Shown here: one piece after another, positions 36,384 to 43,982 of the stretch
How positions within the stretch are numbered: the first letter of the stretch is position 1
Layout: each line of letters starts with the position of its first letter
NCBI GenBank assembly: GCA_016235425.1
Contig: JACRLC010000010.1
Coordinates: 1 to 64,000 of the forward strand
Source: Chloroflexota bacterium
GTDB lineage: Bacteria; Chloroflexota; Anaerolineae; Anaerolineales; Villigracilaceae
DNA: 64,000 nt
Direction: 5' to 3'
Notes under the pieces: model-generated
Told to the model about the DNA's origin: nothing
What the model saw: the letters and a program-made list of their open reading frames with translations, nothing else
Database searches by the model: none
Translations under genes and position numbers: made by a program

Positions 36384-37454
36384 TTACATCAGGAAGAAGG
36401 CCAGCGCGAGGATGATGTAGATCGCAAGCAGGGCCGTACCTTCGAGCCACGTGGATTCGCCATCGGCGGAGACGAGCGCAGAGACGAGCACACCGGCCAT
36501 CAACGCGATCAACTCGAACTGGTTGAACACGATTTGCAGAGGGTTGCCCATTGCCAGGCTGATGAAGACGAGCAGGGGCGCGACGAAGAGGGCAATTTGC
36601 AGGCTGGATGAAACCGCGATCTCGACGCTTAAATCCATTTTATTTTTTACCGCGACCTGCACGGCTACGAGATGCTCCGCCACGTTGCCGATGATCGGAA
36701 CAAGGATGATGCCGAGAAAGAATTCGGACATGCCGAGTCCCGCCATCACATCCTCAGCCACGTGGACAAGCGCTTCACTCAGCCAGACGATGCCTCCCGT
36801 TGCAAGCGCAAGGATGATGAATGCCTGTGTCTTTGACCAGTGCTGGCGTGCGGCTTCGGGCAATGTGTGTGAGAGCGGGCCGTCGTTGGAGCGTGATGCG
36901 TCGAAGAGTCCCAGGCCGTACAGCGCCATCATGACGATAGCCACGCCGATGCTCAAAGCCTCCACCTTCGGACTGCCCTCCGGGCCGATGGCATGACTCA
37001 ACAGCGACGGGATGACCAGCGTGACAACCGCCAGCACCAATAAAATGGCATTGCGGCTGGCGTTCTTGCGGTTGAAGGTTTGTTCGCCGTGCTTTATTCC
37101 GCCCAAAATCATGGAAAAACCGAGCACCAGCAGAAGGTTGCCGAGGATGGAACCCGTGATGGAAGCCTTGACCAGTTCGAGCAAACCGGCGCGCACCGCG
37201 ACGATGGTGATGATCAATTCTGCCGCATTGCCAAGCGTGGCGTTGAGCAACGCGCCGACGCGCGGTCCGGTATAGACGGCCAGCGCTTCCGTGGCTTCAC
37301 CGATGTAAGCCGCGAACGGGATGATGCCGATACAAGCCAGGGCGAAGGTCAGGATCGGGGACCAGTGAAGCAACTGCGCCGCCAGCACAAAAGGCAGGAC
37401 GGCCAGCAAAAAGGTCATTGGGTTGCGAGAGAGAAAATTGCGAAGTTTATTCAT
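36384..37454 (-). CDS. cax: Calcium/proton exchanger (CaCA, CAX family)
   Basis: 356 residues with about eleven membrane segments. The two alpha repeats are clear: GNAAELIITIVAV near 70 and GNVAEHLVAVQVAV near 255, each with the conserved acidic residue. It exports Ca2+ in exchange for protons. Its ATG overlaps the stop of the lipid kinase gene (ATGA), so the two are coupled; the SH3 protein follows. Confidence 0.92.
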   Translation of the reverse strand: MNKLRNFLSRNPMTFLLAVLPFVLAAQLLHWSPILTFALACIGIIPFAAYIGEATEALAVYTGPRVGALLNATLGNAAELIITIVAVRAGLLELVKASITGSILGNLLLVLGFSMILGGIKHGEQTFNRKNASRNAILLVLAVVTLVIPSLLSHAIGPEGSPKVEALSIGVAIVMMALYGLGLFDASRSNDGPLSHTLPEAARQHWSKTQAFIILALATGGIVWLSEALVHVAEDVMAGLGMSEFFLGIILVPIIGNVAEHLVAVQVAVKNKMDLSVEIAVSSSLQIALFVAPLLVFISLAMGNPLQIVFNQFELIALMAGVLVSALVSADGESTWLEGTALLAIYIILALAFFLM

Positions 37455-38410
37455 GATTGATCATTGCCCTTGGTTGGAGTTTTCAATAAATGATGCGCGC
37501 TTTCCGGCATCAACACTTTCAATGCGCGGTGTTTGATTGTGATTTCGGCGTTTTGTCCGCCGAGTACCGGCTCGCCATCCACTTGAATGGAAAAATCTTC
37601 ATCCGATTCTACACGGGCAGTGTGAAAACGCAAACGACGCGCCTGCTCGGATGTGAGGTGACGGCCTGCGATCATATCGAAGAAATGGCGGAGCGCGTCG
37701 GCGAGGGATTTGCCGCTCAACAGCCACATATCCATTTCGCCGTCATCGAGGTAGGCATCGGGCGAAAGCAGGGACATGCCGCCCGCGTAATGCCGGATGT
37801 TCGTTGCAACCGCCAGCAAAAAGTGACCGTCCACGCGTTTTTCGTCGGCCCATACGCGTAAGTCCATGCCATGCCAGAAGGTCGCTTCCCAAACGGTTGT
37901 GGCGAAATAATGCGGCACAGATAAATACTTAGCCAGCCGCGGACGCGGTTCCAGCCGGTGAATGGTCTGCGCGTCGAGGCCAATCCCGGCCCATAACAAA
38001 AACGGACGTTCGTTGCAAAGCCCAATGTCCACGCGTTGTGCCGTAACCTCCGACAATAGCCGCGCATTCTCTTTCAATGACCACCAGTGAAACCAACTGA
38101 AGGGTCTTTGTCCCTGTTCGATGGCCCACACGTTTGTCGTGCCTGCGGGGATGACGGCCAGCGCGGTTTCGGTTTCCATCAATCCGCTGGAAACGTGACC
38201 GACCGTCCCATCACCGCCGATTGCAAAGACCGCATCGTAACCTTCCGCCGCAGCCTGTTGCGCCGCCAATCGGCCATGTGTACCGCTGAGAGTCTCGGCG
38301 ATGTCCATTTGCCAGCCTGCCGCTTTGAGTGGACGAATGATGCCTTTGACAAAATGAGCGACAGGATAACGTCCTGCCGCGGGGTTATAAAGTAAAAGTC
38401 CCTTACGCAT
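37451..38410 (-). CDS. Diacylglycerol kinase-family lipid kinase (YegS/DgkB-like)
   Basis: 319 residues. The N-terminal DAGK catalytic domain starts RKGLLLYNPAAGR and has the nucleotide loop AIGGDGTVGHVSSGL near 67 and VIPAGTTNVWA near 92; the C-terminal half is the beta-sandwich of the family. It phosphorylates a lipid such as diacylglycerol. The ATG at 38410 is chosen because TATAAT ends seven bases before it; the much longer frame to 39049 runs antisense through the divergent kinase gene and is rejected. Confidence 0.9.
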   Translation of the reverse strand: MRKGLLLYNPAAGRYPVAHFVKGIIRPLKAAGWQMDIAETLSGTHGRLAAQQAAAEGYDAVFAIGGDGTVGHVSSGLMETETALAVIPAGTTNVWAIEQGQRPFSWFHWWSLKENARLLSEVTAQRVDIGLCNERPFLLWAGIGLDAQTIHRLEPRPRLAKYLSVPHYFATTVWEATFWHGMDLRVWADEKRVDGHFLLAVATNIRHYAGGMSLLSPDAYLDDGEMDMWLLSGKSLADALRHFFDMIAGRHLTSEQARRLRFHTARVESDEDFSIQVDGEPVLGGQNAEITIKHRALKVLMPESAHHLLKTPTKGNDQS

Positions 38411-38417
38411 GGGTGGG

Positions 38418-38423
38418 ATTATA
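38418..38423 (-). promoter_or_regulatory. -10 box of the lipid kinase operon (leaderless)
   Basis: TATAAT on the minus strand, seven bases before the ATG at 38410. The divergent Ser/Thr kinase has its own TATAAT at 38496-38501. Confidence 0.6.
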
Positions 38424-38521
38424 CCTGACCCCCTCCGCCATTCAGACATCTTTCCAGGTTGGGGAGATGCCGGGCGAGGGCTGAAAGTCGCATGATATAA
38501 TTTCCGCGGGTATTCGATGCA

Positions 38522-39622
38522 ATGAAAGAAGGCGCCCTTCTCAACAACCGCTACCAACTGCTTGAAAAACTCGGCTCCGGGGGAATGGCCGACGTTTTCC
38601 GGGCACGCGACCTCATGCTCGCGCGTGACGTAGCCATCAAAGTCCTTCGCAAGGATTACTCGAATAATCCCGATTTTCAGGAAAGATTCAAACAGGAAGC
38701 GCGCGCCGCCGCGAACCTTTCCCATCCCAACATTGTCACTGTCCATGATTTCGGTCTCACAGACGATTTGCTTTTCATCGTCATGGAGCACGTCCCCGGC
38801 AAAGACATGAAAAGTCTCCTGCGCCAGCGCGGCCGCTTCACGGTGGAAGAAACGATTCCCCTGATCGTGCAGGTATGCGCCGGCATCGGTTATGCCCACC
38901 GCGCCGGCCTCGTCCATTGCGACGTGAAGCCGCACAACATGATCGTCACACCCGACGCGCGCGTCAAAGTCACAGACTTCGGCATCGCGCGCGCCCTTGC
39001 CACCATCATGCCCGGCGAGCGCAGCGATGTTGTTTGGGGGTCCCCGCAATACTTCTCACCCGAACAAGCCGCAGGCGAAGCGCCATCCCCCGCCTCCGAT
39101 GTGTATTCGCTCGGCGTCGTCCTTTACGAAATGCTCAGCGGCACACCGCCCTTTACCGCATCCACTGCCGAAGAACTGTCGCGCCTCCACATCAGCGCCA
39201 ATCCGATCCCCATCAACGAGTACGTTCCCGATGTTCCCACAGCGCTGGAAGAGATCGTGATGAAGGTCCTGTCAAAGGAACCCTCCGCCCGTTATCGCAC
39301 CGCCGACCAGCTTGGCCGCGTCCTGCTCACTTTTGGGGCAAAGCGCGGCGAAGACGAAGAATCCCCGGCGCCCTCATTAAATCCACCCATCGCGACTCGA
39401 CTTCCAACTCGCGAGATTCCCTCACGCCCGCGGCCGACTCCTCCGCCTGCAAGCATTTCCCGGCCAATAGCAACGCCTCAAGCGGACCCCGAACCTGATT
39501 CCGCCTCGACGGACATTGACTGGGCCTTGGTGGGACTTGGCCTGCTCGCCCTCATTGCAGTGGGCGGCCTGATCCCATTTTGGATGGCCGTCTATTTTGC
39601 CTACAATCCCCCGATTCGATAA
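38522..39622 (+). CDS. PknB-type serine/threonine protein kinase
   Basis: 366 residues. Kinase motifs: the glycine loop GSGGMADVFRARDL near 20, VAIKVL with the ATP lysine near 40, HCDVKPHN near 132, DFGIARA near 153 and YFSPEQAAGE near 180. A Pro-rich linker and one membrane segment at about 338-362 follow; there are no PASTA repeats outside, unlike Firmicutes PrkC. TATAAT lies 20 bases before the ATG, giving a short leader. In Bacillus the equivalent gene also precedes rpe and rpmB, as here. Confidence 0.92.
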   Translation: MKEGALLNNRYQLLEKLGSGGMADVFRARDLMLARDVAIKVLRKDYSNNPDFQERFKQEARAAANLSHPNIVTVHDFGLTDDLLFIVMEHVPGKDMKSLLRQRGRFTVEETIPLIVQVCAGIGYAHRAGLVHCDVKPHNMIVTPDARVKVTDFGIARALATIMPGERSDVVWGSPQYFSPEQAAGEAPSPASDVYSLGVVLYEMLSGTPPFTASTAEELSRLHISANPIPINEYVPDVPTALEEIVMKVLSKEPSARYRTADQLGRVLLTFGAKRGEDEESPAPSLNPPIATRLPTREIPSRPRPTPPPASISRPIATPQADPEPDSASTDIDWALVGLGLLALIAVGGLIPFWMAVYFAYNPPIR

Positions 39623-39625
39623 GGA

Positions 39626-39658
39626 CTGCAAAGTCTCCGGACTTTGCAGAATTTTTTT
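39626..39658 (+). terminator. Terminator between the kinase and rpe
   Basis: Ten-base arms CTGCAAAGTC/GACTTTGCAG with a TCCG loop and seven Ts. Its sequence resembles hairpin 1 of the GGAGTCC repeats, so it may derive from one. Confidence 0.75.
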
Positions 39659-39664
39659 CATTTG

Positions 39665-40327
39665 ATGAATTACATTATCGCCCCCTCCATTCTTTCCGCT
39701 GACTTCACTCAACTTGGCGCACAACTCTCCGCCTGCGAATCCGCTGGCGCTGACTGGATTCACGTGGATGTGATGGATGGCCACTTTGTCCCTAACATTA
39801 CGATAGGGCCGATGATCGTCGAAGCCTGCAAGCGCGTTACCAAACTTCCGCTTGATGTGCATTTGATGATTGAAAAGCCCGAGCGCTATTTGGAGGCATT
39901 TGCCAAAGCCGGCGCAAGCGGGATTACCGTCCACGTTGAGACCTGTCCGCATATTCACCGCACGTTGGAGCAAATCAAATCGCTGGGCTGTCAGGCTGGT
40001 GTGACGCTAAATCCCGGTACGCCCGTCTCCATGATTGAACCAATCCTTCACCTTGCAGATTTGGTGCTCGTGTTGAGCGTCAACCCTGGATTTGGGGGAC
40101 AGGCCTTTTTGCCCGAGACGATTGGCAAAGTCGGCGAAATCCGCAAGAAACTGGATGCAATCGGCTCGAAAGCCAGCGTTGAAGTGGATGGCGGAATCAC
40201 CGCGAATACGCTGCCCCTCATGAAAAACGCAGGTGCAAATGTGTTCGTGGCCGGGAGCGCCGTGTTCAAATACCCCAGGGGAATCGCAGAGGGGATCAAG
40301 GCTCTGCGCGAGTGCGTTGTGTCATAA
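39665..40327 (+). CDS. rpe: Ribulose-phosphate 3-epimerase
   Basis: 220 residues, full length. It starts with the family motif IAPSILSADFTQLG, carries HVDVMDGHFVPNITIGP (metal-binding His and Asp) near 32, MIEKPERY, LVLSVNPGFGGQAFLP near 135 and VEVDGGI near 175 with the catalytic Asp. It interconverts ribulose- and xylulose-5-phosphate in the pentose phosphate pathway. The ATG at 39665 lies after the terminator hairpin; the ATG-less extension upstream is not used. Confidence 0.95.
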   Translation: MNYIIAPSILSADFTQLGAQLSACESAGADWIHVDVMDGHFVPNITIGPMIVEACKRVTKLPLDVHLMIEKPERYLEAFAKAGASGITVHVETCPHIHRTLEQIKSLGCQAGVTLNPGTPVSMIEPILHLADLVLVLSVNPGFGGQAFLPETIGKVGEIRKKLDAIGSKASVEVDGGITANTLPLMKNAGANVFVAGSAVFKYPRGIAEGIKALRECVVS

Positions 40328-40329
40328 CT

Positions 40330-40401
40330 CGGAGTCCAAAGTCTCCAGACTTTGGAAATCCATACCCACACCTTTTCCAGCGTCAGGCGATGTTGGACTC
40401 C
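40330..40401. repeat. Twin-hairpin repeat (GGAGTCC family), copy 2, eroded
   Basis: Hairpin 1 CCAAAGTC-TCCA-GACTTTGG is intact; the second half keeps only the terminal TGTTGGACTCC. It directly follows the rpe stop. Confidence 0.7.
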
Positions 40402-40465
40402 AGGGAAAGCAACTTAAACAAAAACCGCGGCTTGCGCCGCGATTTTCGTAGCAAAAAGTCAGACC

Positions 40466-40651
40466 TTAAGCCGCAGATTTGCCGAGCGTCTTGATGCACT
40501 TGGCGCACAGCGTCTTCTGGACGAGGCGGCCCTTTTCCATGATGCTCACCTTTTGCAGGTTCGGTTTGAACTTGCGGTTGGTGGCGCGCTGGGAAAAGGA
40601 GCGGTTGTGTCCGAATGTGGTTGTCTTGCCGCAGTGGTTGCACTTAGCCAT
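40466..40651 (-). CDS. rpmB: 50S ribosomal protein L28
   Basis: 61 residues, the normal short bacterial length. It starts MAKCNHCGKTTTFGHNRSFS with the two N-terminal zinc-ribbon cysteines (CNHC), paired with CAKCIKTLGK at the C-terminus, so this is the C+ zinc-binding form. The ATG at 40651 has AAGGAAAGG upstream; an earlier in-frame start is less likely. It is transcribed against its neighbours rpe and the Asp23-family gene, although the local gene order matches Bacillus. Confidence 0.93.
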   Translation of the reverse strand: MAKCNHCGKTTTFGHNRSFSQRATNRKFKPNLQKVSIMEKGRLVQKTLCAKCIKTLGKSAA

Positions 40652-40812
40652 CTTGAAAATCCTTTCCTTGTGCCGCAGCTTCCTTTTGGCTGAGCGGAGG
40701 TTGCGGTACTTACAATGATTCCGAGGGCGATTGCCAATTTCCAAAAGCACGGCATTTTACCATACAACGCAACCTTATTCAAGATAAGATGTTAAAATAG
40801 ATGGTTGTAAAC

Positions 40813-40882
40813 GGAGTCCAAAGTCTCCCGACTTTGGGCTTTTTATCCAAAACGGATTCCAATGTCGGGAGAAGTTGGACTC
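40813..40882. repeat. Twin-hairpin repeat (GGAGTCC family), copy 3
   Basis: Hairpin 1 CCAAAGTC-TCCC-GACTTTGG; hairpin 2 CCAATGTC-GGGA-GAAGTTGG with two mispairs. The loops TCCC and GGGA are exact complements. Confidence 0.8.
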
Positions 40883-40938
40883 GCAGAAAAAATCTGACCT
40901 GAGCGGTACGATGCTCGGGCGTATCAATGAGGAAACCA

Positions 40939-41295
40939 ATGGGCGAAGAAACTACAACCCTGGGCGGGATTCACATCTCGCCGAACGCGGTGGCGGCGAT
41001 TGCGTATCACGCCACCATGCAATCCTACGGCGTGGTGGGACTTGCGCCGAAAAATCTCGCAGACGGACTTGTCCACACCATCACCCGCGAACCAACGCGC
41101 GGTGTGTCTGTCCATTACAACGGCGAGGACATTGACATTGACATTCATGTCATCATCGAATATGGCACGCGCATCAACTCGGTGGCCAGCAGTGTGGCGA
41201 ATACCGTCCGTTTTCATGTGGAGAAGGCGCTGGGACTCAAAGTGAACCACGTCAACGTCCATGTGGCTGGACTACGCGTAAGCGATACCGACTAG
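40939..41295 (+). CDS. Asp23/Gls24-family protein (YloU-like)
   Basis: 118 residues, one Asp23 domain: GGIHISPNAVAAIAYHAT near 10, then GVSVHYNGEDIDIDIHVIIEYG and the closing VNVHVAGLRV. The ATG at 40939 is preferred over 40927 because of GAGGAAA upstream. The family is small and alkaline- or envelope-stress associated; in Firmicutes YloU is encoded with YloV/FakA, exactly as here. Molecular function unknown. Confidence 0.9.
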   Translation: MGEETTTLGGIHISPNAVAAIAYHATMQSYGVVGLAPKNLADGLVHTITREPTRGVSVHYNGEDIDIDIHVIIEYGTRINSVASSVANTVRFHVEKALGLKVNHVNVHVAGLRVSDTD

Positions 41296-41400
41296 CACCG
41301 CAACCGCATCAAACAATAGGATTACGATGAAACATATTCCTTGCAATATACAAAATGCAGTCCATAACGCAGTGAGTTGCGGCACGAGGAGCAGAGGCTG

Positions 41401-43071
41401 ATGATGGCAGTGGATACCGCGCGCGTAGAGAAATTCCGCAAAATGCCGATAGACGGCCAGTCAATGAAACGGCTGGTGGAAGCAAGCTTGATGTGGCTCC
41501 GAACGAACCAGCAGATTGTCAATGCGATGAATGTGTTTCCCGTCCCCGATGGTGACACAGGCACGAACATGGTGCTCACGCTGCAATCGGCTTGGAACGA
41601 AATCAAGGACATGGGCACGCGTAACTTGAGCGAAATGGCCGCCGCGGTTTCAAAGGGCGCGTTGATGGGCGCGCGCGGAAATTCGGGCGTGATCATGTCG
41701 CAGTTGTGGCGCGGGTTTTCGCGCGGCGTCCACGAGAAGGAAACACTCGACGCGGCGACTCTTGTCAAGGCGTTTGCGGATGCGCGCGATACCGCGTACA
41801 AAGGAGTCGTGCGTCCCGTGGAGGGGACGATATTAACCGTCGCCAAGGAAATTGCTCTGGCAACGGAAGCCGCTTTAGGGTCCGCGAAAGATGCGATTGA
41901 GATTCTCGAAGTGGCGGTGAAGGCCGCGGATGAAGCAGTCCAAAAGACGCCCGAGTTGCTTCCCGTCCTCAAGCAGGCGGGTGTGGTTGATTCAGGCGGC
42001 AAGGGCCTGTTCTTTATTCTCGAAGGAATGTTGCGTCATGTGTATGGCGAGTCGCTTGAAACACCGACCATGAGCGTGCAGGCGCTTTCGGCAATGGAAA
42101 TGCAGAACGCGATGGAAGAGGTGGAAGAGGGACAGGATTACGAAGTGGTGGTGGATTTCTTCCCGAACGGAGAACTTGAATTGCCAAAGTTTTATGGGCG
42201 GCTGGAGGGGATGGGCACGTCGATCCAGGTGGGTGAGGGCGAGGGAATGTACCGCATGCACATCCACGTGCCGACCGAGAAACGCTACGAGCCGATTGAT
42301 TACATCATGGGGCTTGGCACAATCACGAAAGTTGCGATGGAAAACCTGCTGGCGCAGATGGACGACATTCAAAAGAGCAAGGCTTCGCAGATTCAATTTA
42401 GCGCGGTGGAGCCTGGGCAGATTGCGGTGGTGGTCGTTTCACCAGGCGCGGGCTTGAGCCGAATTTTTGCGAGCCTGGGCGTCGCGGCGGTAGTCGCGGG
42501 CGGGCAGACGATGAACCCATCCACGCAGGATATTTTGAGTTCATTCGAAAACATGCCGACGGATAAGGTAATTATCCTGCCGAACAACAAGAACATCATC
42601 ATGGCGGCAAACCAGGCGAAGGAAGTGACGGTGAAACAGGTCGCGGTGGTGCCGAGCCGCACTGTTCCGCAGGGACTCTCTGCCATGCTGTCGCTCCAGC
42701 CCGACGGGGAACTTGATTCCGTTGCCGAGAAAATGACCAAAGCGATGAGCGCGGTCAAGACGGGCGAGATTACGGTTGCGACGCGTTCGGTTGAGATTGA
42801 CGGCGTGACTGTGAAAGAGGGGCAGGTGATTGCCCTGCTCGACGGCAGGCTGGTCGCGTCGTCTGATTCTGTCGAGCATGGCGTGATGGAACTGCTCGAG
42901 AAGGCGGACGCGGGTGAATGTGAGTTGGTTACGCTGTTCTTCGGCGAGAATATGACCACCGCGGAAGCAAACCGAATCAAGGATGTGATTGGCGGGAAAT
43001 ATTCCTCACTCGAAATCGAAGTGCAGGAAGGCGGCCAGCCGCATTATCAGTTTATTATTTCGATTGAGTAG
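41401..43071 (+). CDS. fakA: Fatty acid kinase catalytic subunit (DAK2/FakA, YloV)
   Basis: 556 residues. The DAK2/Dha kinase L-type domain has FPVPDGDTGTNMVLTL near 48 with metal-binding aspartates, then GARGNSGVIMSQLWRG near 100 and DSGGKGLFFILEGML near 205; the C-terminal FakA domain follows. It phosphorylates fatty acids presented by DegV/FakB proteins to give acyl-phosphate. GAGGAGCAGAGG precedes the ATG at 41401. It is followed directly by degV, supporting the FakAB assignment. Confidence 0.93.
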   Translation: MMAVDTARVEKFRKMPIDGQSMKRLVEASLMWLRTNQQIVNAMNVFPVPDGDTGTNMVLTLQSAWNEIKDMGTRNLSEMAAAVSKGALMGARGNSGVIMSQLWRGFSRGVHEKETLDAATLVKAFADARDTAYKGVVRPVEGTILTVAKEIALATEAALGSAKDAIEILEVAVKAADEAVQKTPELLPVLKQAGVVDSGGKGLFFILEGMLRHVYGESLETPTMSVQALSAMEMQNAMEEVEEGQDYEVVVDFFPNGELELPKFYGRLEGMGTSIQVGEGEGMYRMHIHVPTEKRYEPIDYIMGLGTITKVAMENLLAQMDDIQKSKASQIQFSAVEPGQIAVVVVSPGAGLSRIFASLGVAAVVAGGQTMNPSTQDILSSFENMPTDKVIILPNNKNIIMAANQAKEVTVKQVAVVPSRTVPQGLSAMLSLQPDGELDSVAEKMTKAMSAVKTGEITVATRSVEIDGVTVKEGQVIALLDGRLVASSDSVEHGVMELLEKADAGECELVTLFFGENMTTAEANRIKDVIGGKYSSLEIEVQEGGQPHYQFIISIE

Positions 43072-43074
43072 CCT

Positions 43075-43108
43075 CTCACCCCTTGCCCCTCTCCCAAAAG
43101 GAGAGGGG
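43075..43108 (+). repeat. Palindromic repeat carrying the degV ribosome-binding site
   Basis: CCCCTCTCC-CAAAA-GGAGAGGGG hairpin of the CCCTCTCCC family. The right arm AAGGAGAGGGG is the only Shine-Dalgarno sequence before the degV ATG at 43118, so the hairpin would hide it. Confidence 0.75.
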
Positions 43109-43117
43109 AATCTTTTT

Positions 43118-43954
43118 ATGAAACTTGGCATTGTCACCGACTCAACATCAGATATTCCAGCCTTTTTGATCGAACAGCACGGAATCGAAGTTGTCCCTTC
43201 GATTTTGATTTTGGAGGGAAAAGAATACGCGGACGGGATTGGCATTTCGCGCGAAGAATTCTATAGCCGCCTGCCCTCGCTTCGCACTCCGCCGACAACT
43301 GCCGCGCCTTCGATTGGGGAATTTTCAACCCGTTACCAAAAACTCTTCGACAACGGCTGTGACCATATCCTATCCATTCACCCCGCGGTACAACTGACGA
43401 CCATCATCAACACGGCGCGCCAGGCCGCGCAGGGATACGCGGACCGCGTCACATGCGTGGACAGCGGATCGCTCTCGCTCGGTCTCGGCTTTCAAGTGTT
43501 GGCCGCGGCTGAAATGGCGGAAGCAGGCTTGAGGTCCGCGCTGGAGGCGATTGAGTCGACGCGGAAGCGATTACACGTCTCAGCCGCGCTGGATACGATG
43601 GAATATCTGCGGCGCAGTGGGCGAGTCCCCGGTGCGGTGGCCGCGTTGGGCGGGTTGCTGTCCATCAAGCCGATGATTGAATTGACCGATGGGGTGGTGA
43701 AAGCGATTGGCGCGGTCCGCACGACGAAGCAGGCCAATGAGCGCATGTTGAACTTCCTGCTCGCGGGTGGAAAATTCGAACGTCTTGCCATCCTGCATAC
43801 GAACGCTGAAAGCCGCGCCCGCGAACTTTTGAATGGACTCATGCAGCGTGACAGCCAGTCTGTGTCGAGGGATATTTTGATGGTCAATGTGACGGCAGTG
43901 ATTGGCACACATCTTGGGCCGAATGGAGTCGGATTTGCGGCGGTGAAGATTTAG
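43118..43954 (+). CDS. DegV-family fatty-acid-binding protein (FakB)
   Basis: 278 residues, full-length DegV fold: LGIVTDSTSDIP at the start, YADGIGISREEFY near 35, TTAAPSIGEFSTRYQ near 62 and VDSGSLSLGLGFQV near 110, the residues that bind the fatty-acid carboxylate. It carries a fatty acid to FakA. The ATG at 43118 is preferred; the frame extends upstream into fakA in another frame. Its stop is 16 bp before the recG -10 box. Confidence 0.92.
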   Translation: MKLGIVTDSTSDIPAFLIEQHGIEVVPSILILEGKEYADGIGISREEFYSRLPSLRTPPTTAAPSIGEFSTRYQKLFDNGCDHILSIHPAVQLTTIINTARQAAQGYADRVTCVDSGSLSLGLGFQVLAAAEMAEAGLRSALEAIESTRKRLHVSAALDTMEYLRRSGRVPGAVAALGGLLSIKPMIELTDGVVKAIGAVRTTKQANERMLNFLLAGGKFERLAILHTNAESRARELLNGLMQRDSQSVSRDILMVNVTAVIGTHLGPNGVGFAAVKI

Positions 43955-43969
43955 CTCCTCTCCCCATGA

Positions 43970-43975
43970 TAAAAT
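43970..43975 (+). promoter_or_regulatory. -10 box of recG (leaderless)
   Basis: TAAAAT ends seven bases before the ATG at 43983. No Shine-Dalgarno sequence. Confidence 0.5.
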
Positions 43976-43982
43976 AACTCCC

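Noticed and set aside
37451-39049. A 532-codon frame extending the lipid kinase upstream
   Set aside because: The extra part is antisense to the Ser/Thr kinase gene, and the kinase family start is at 38410 next to a -10 box.
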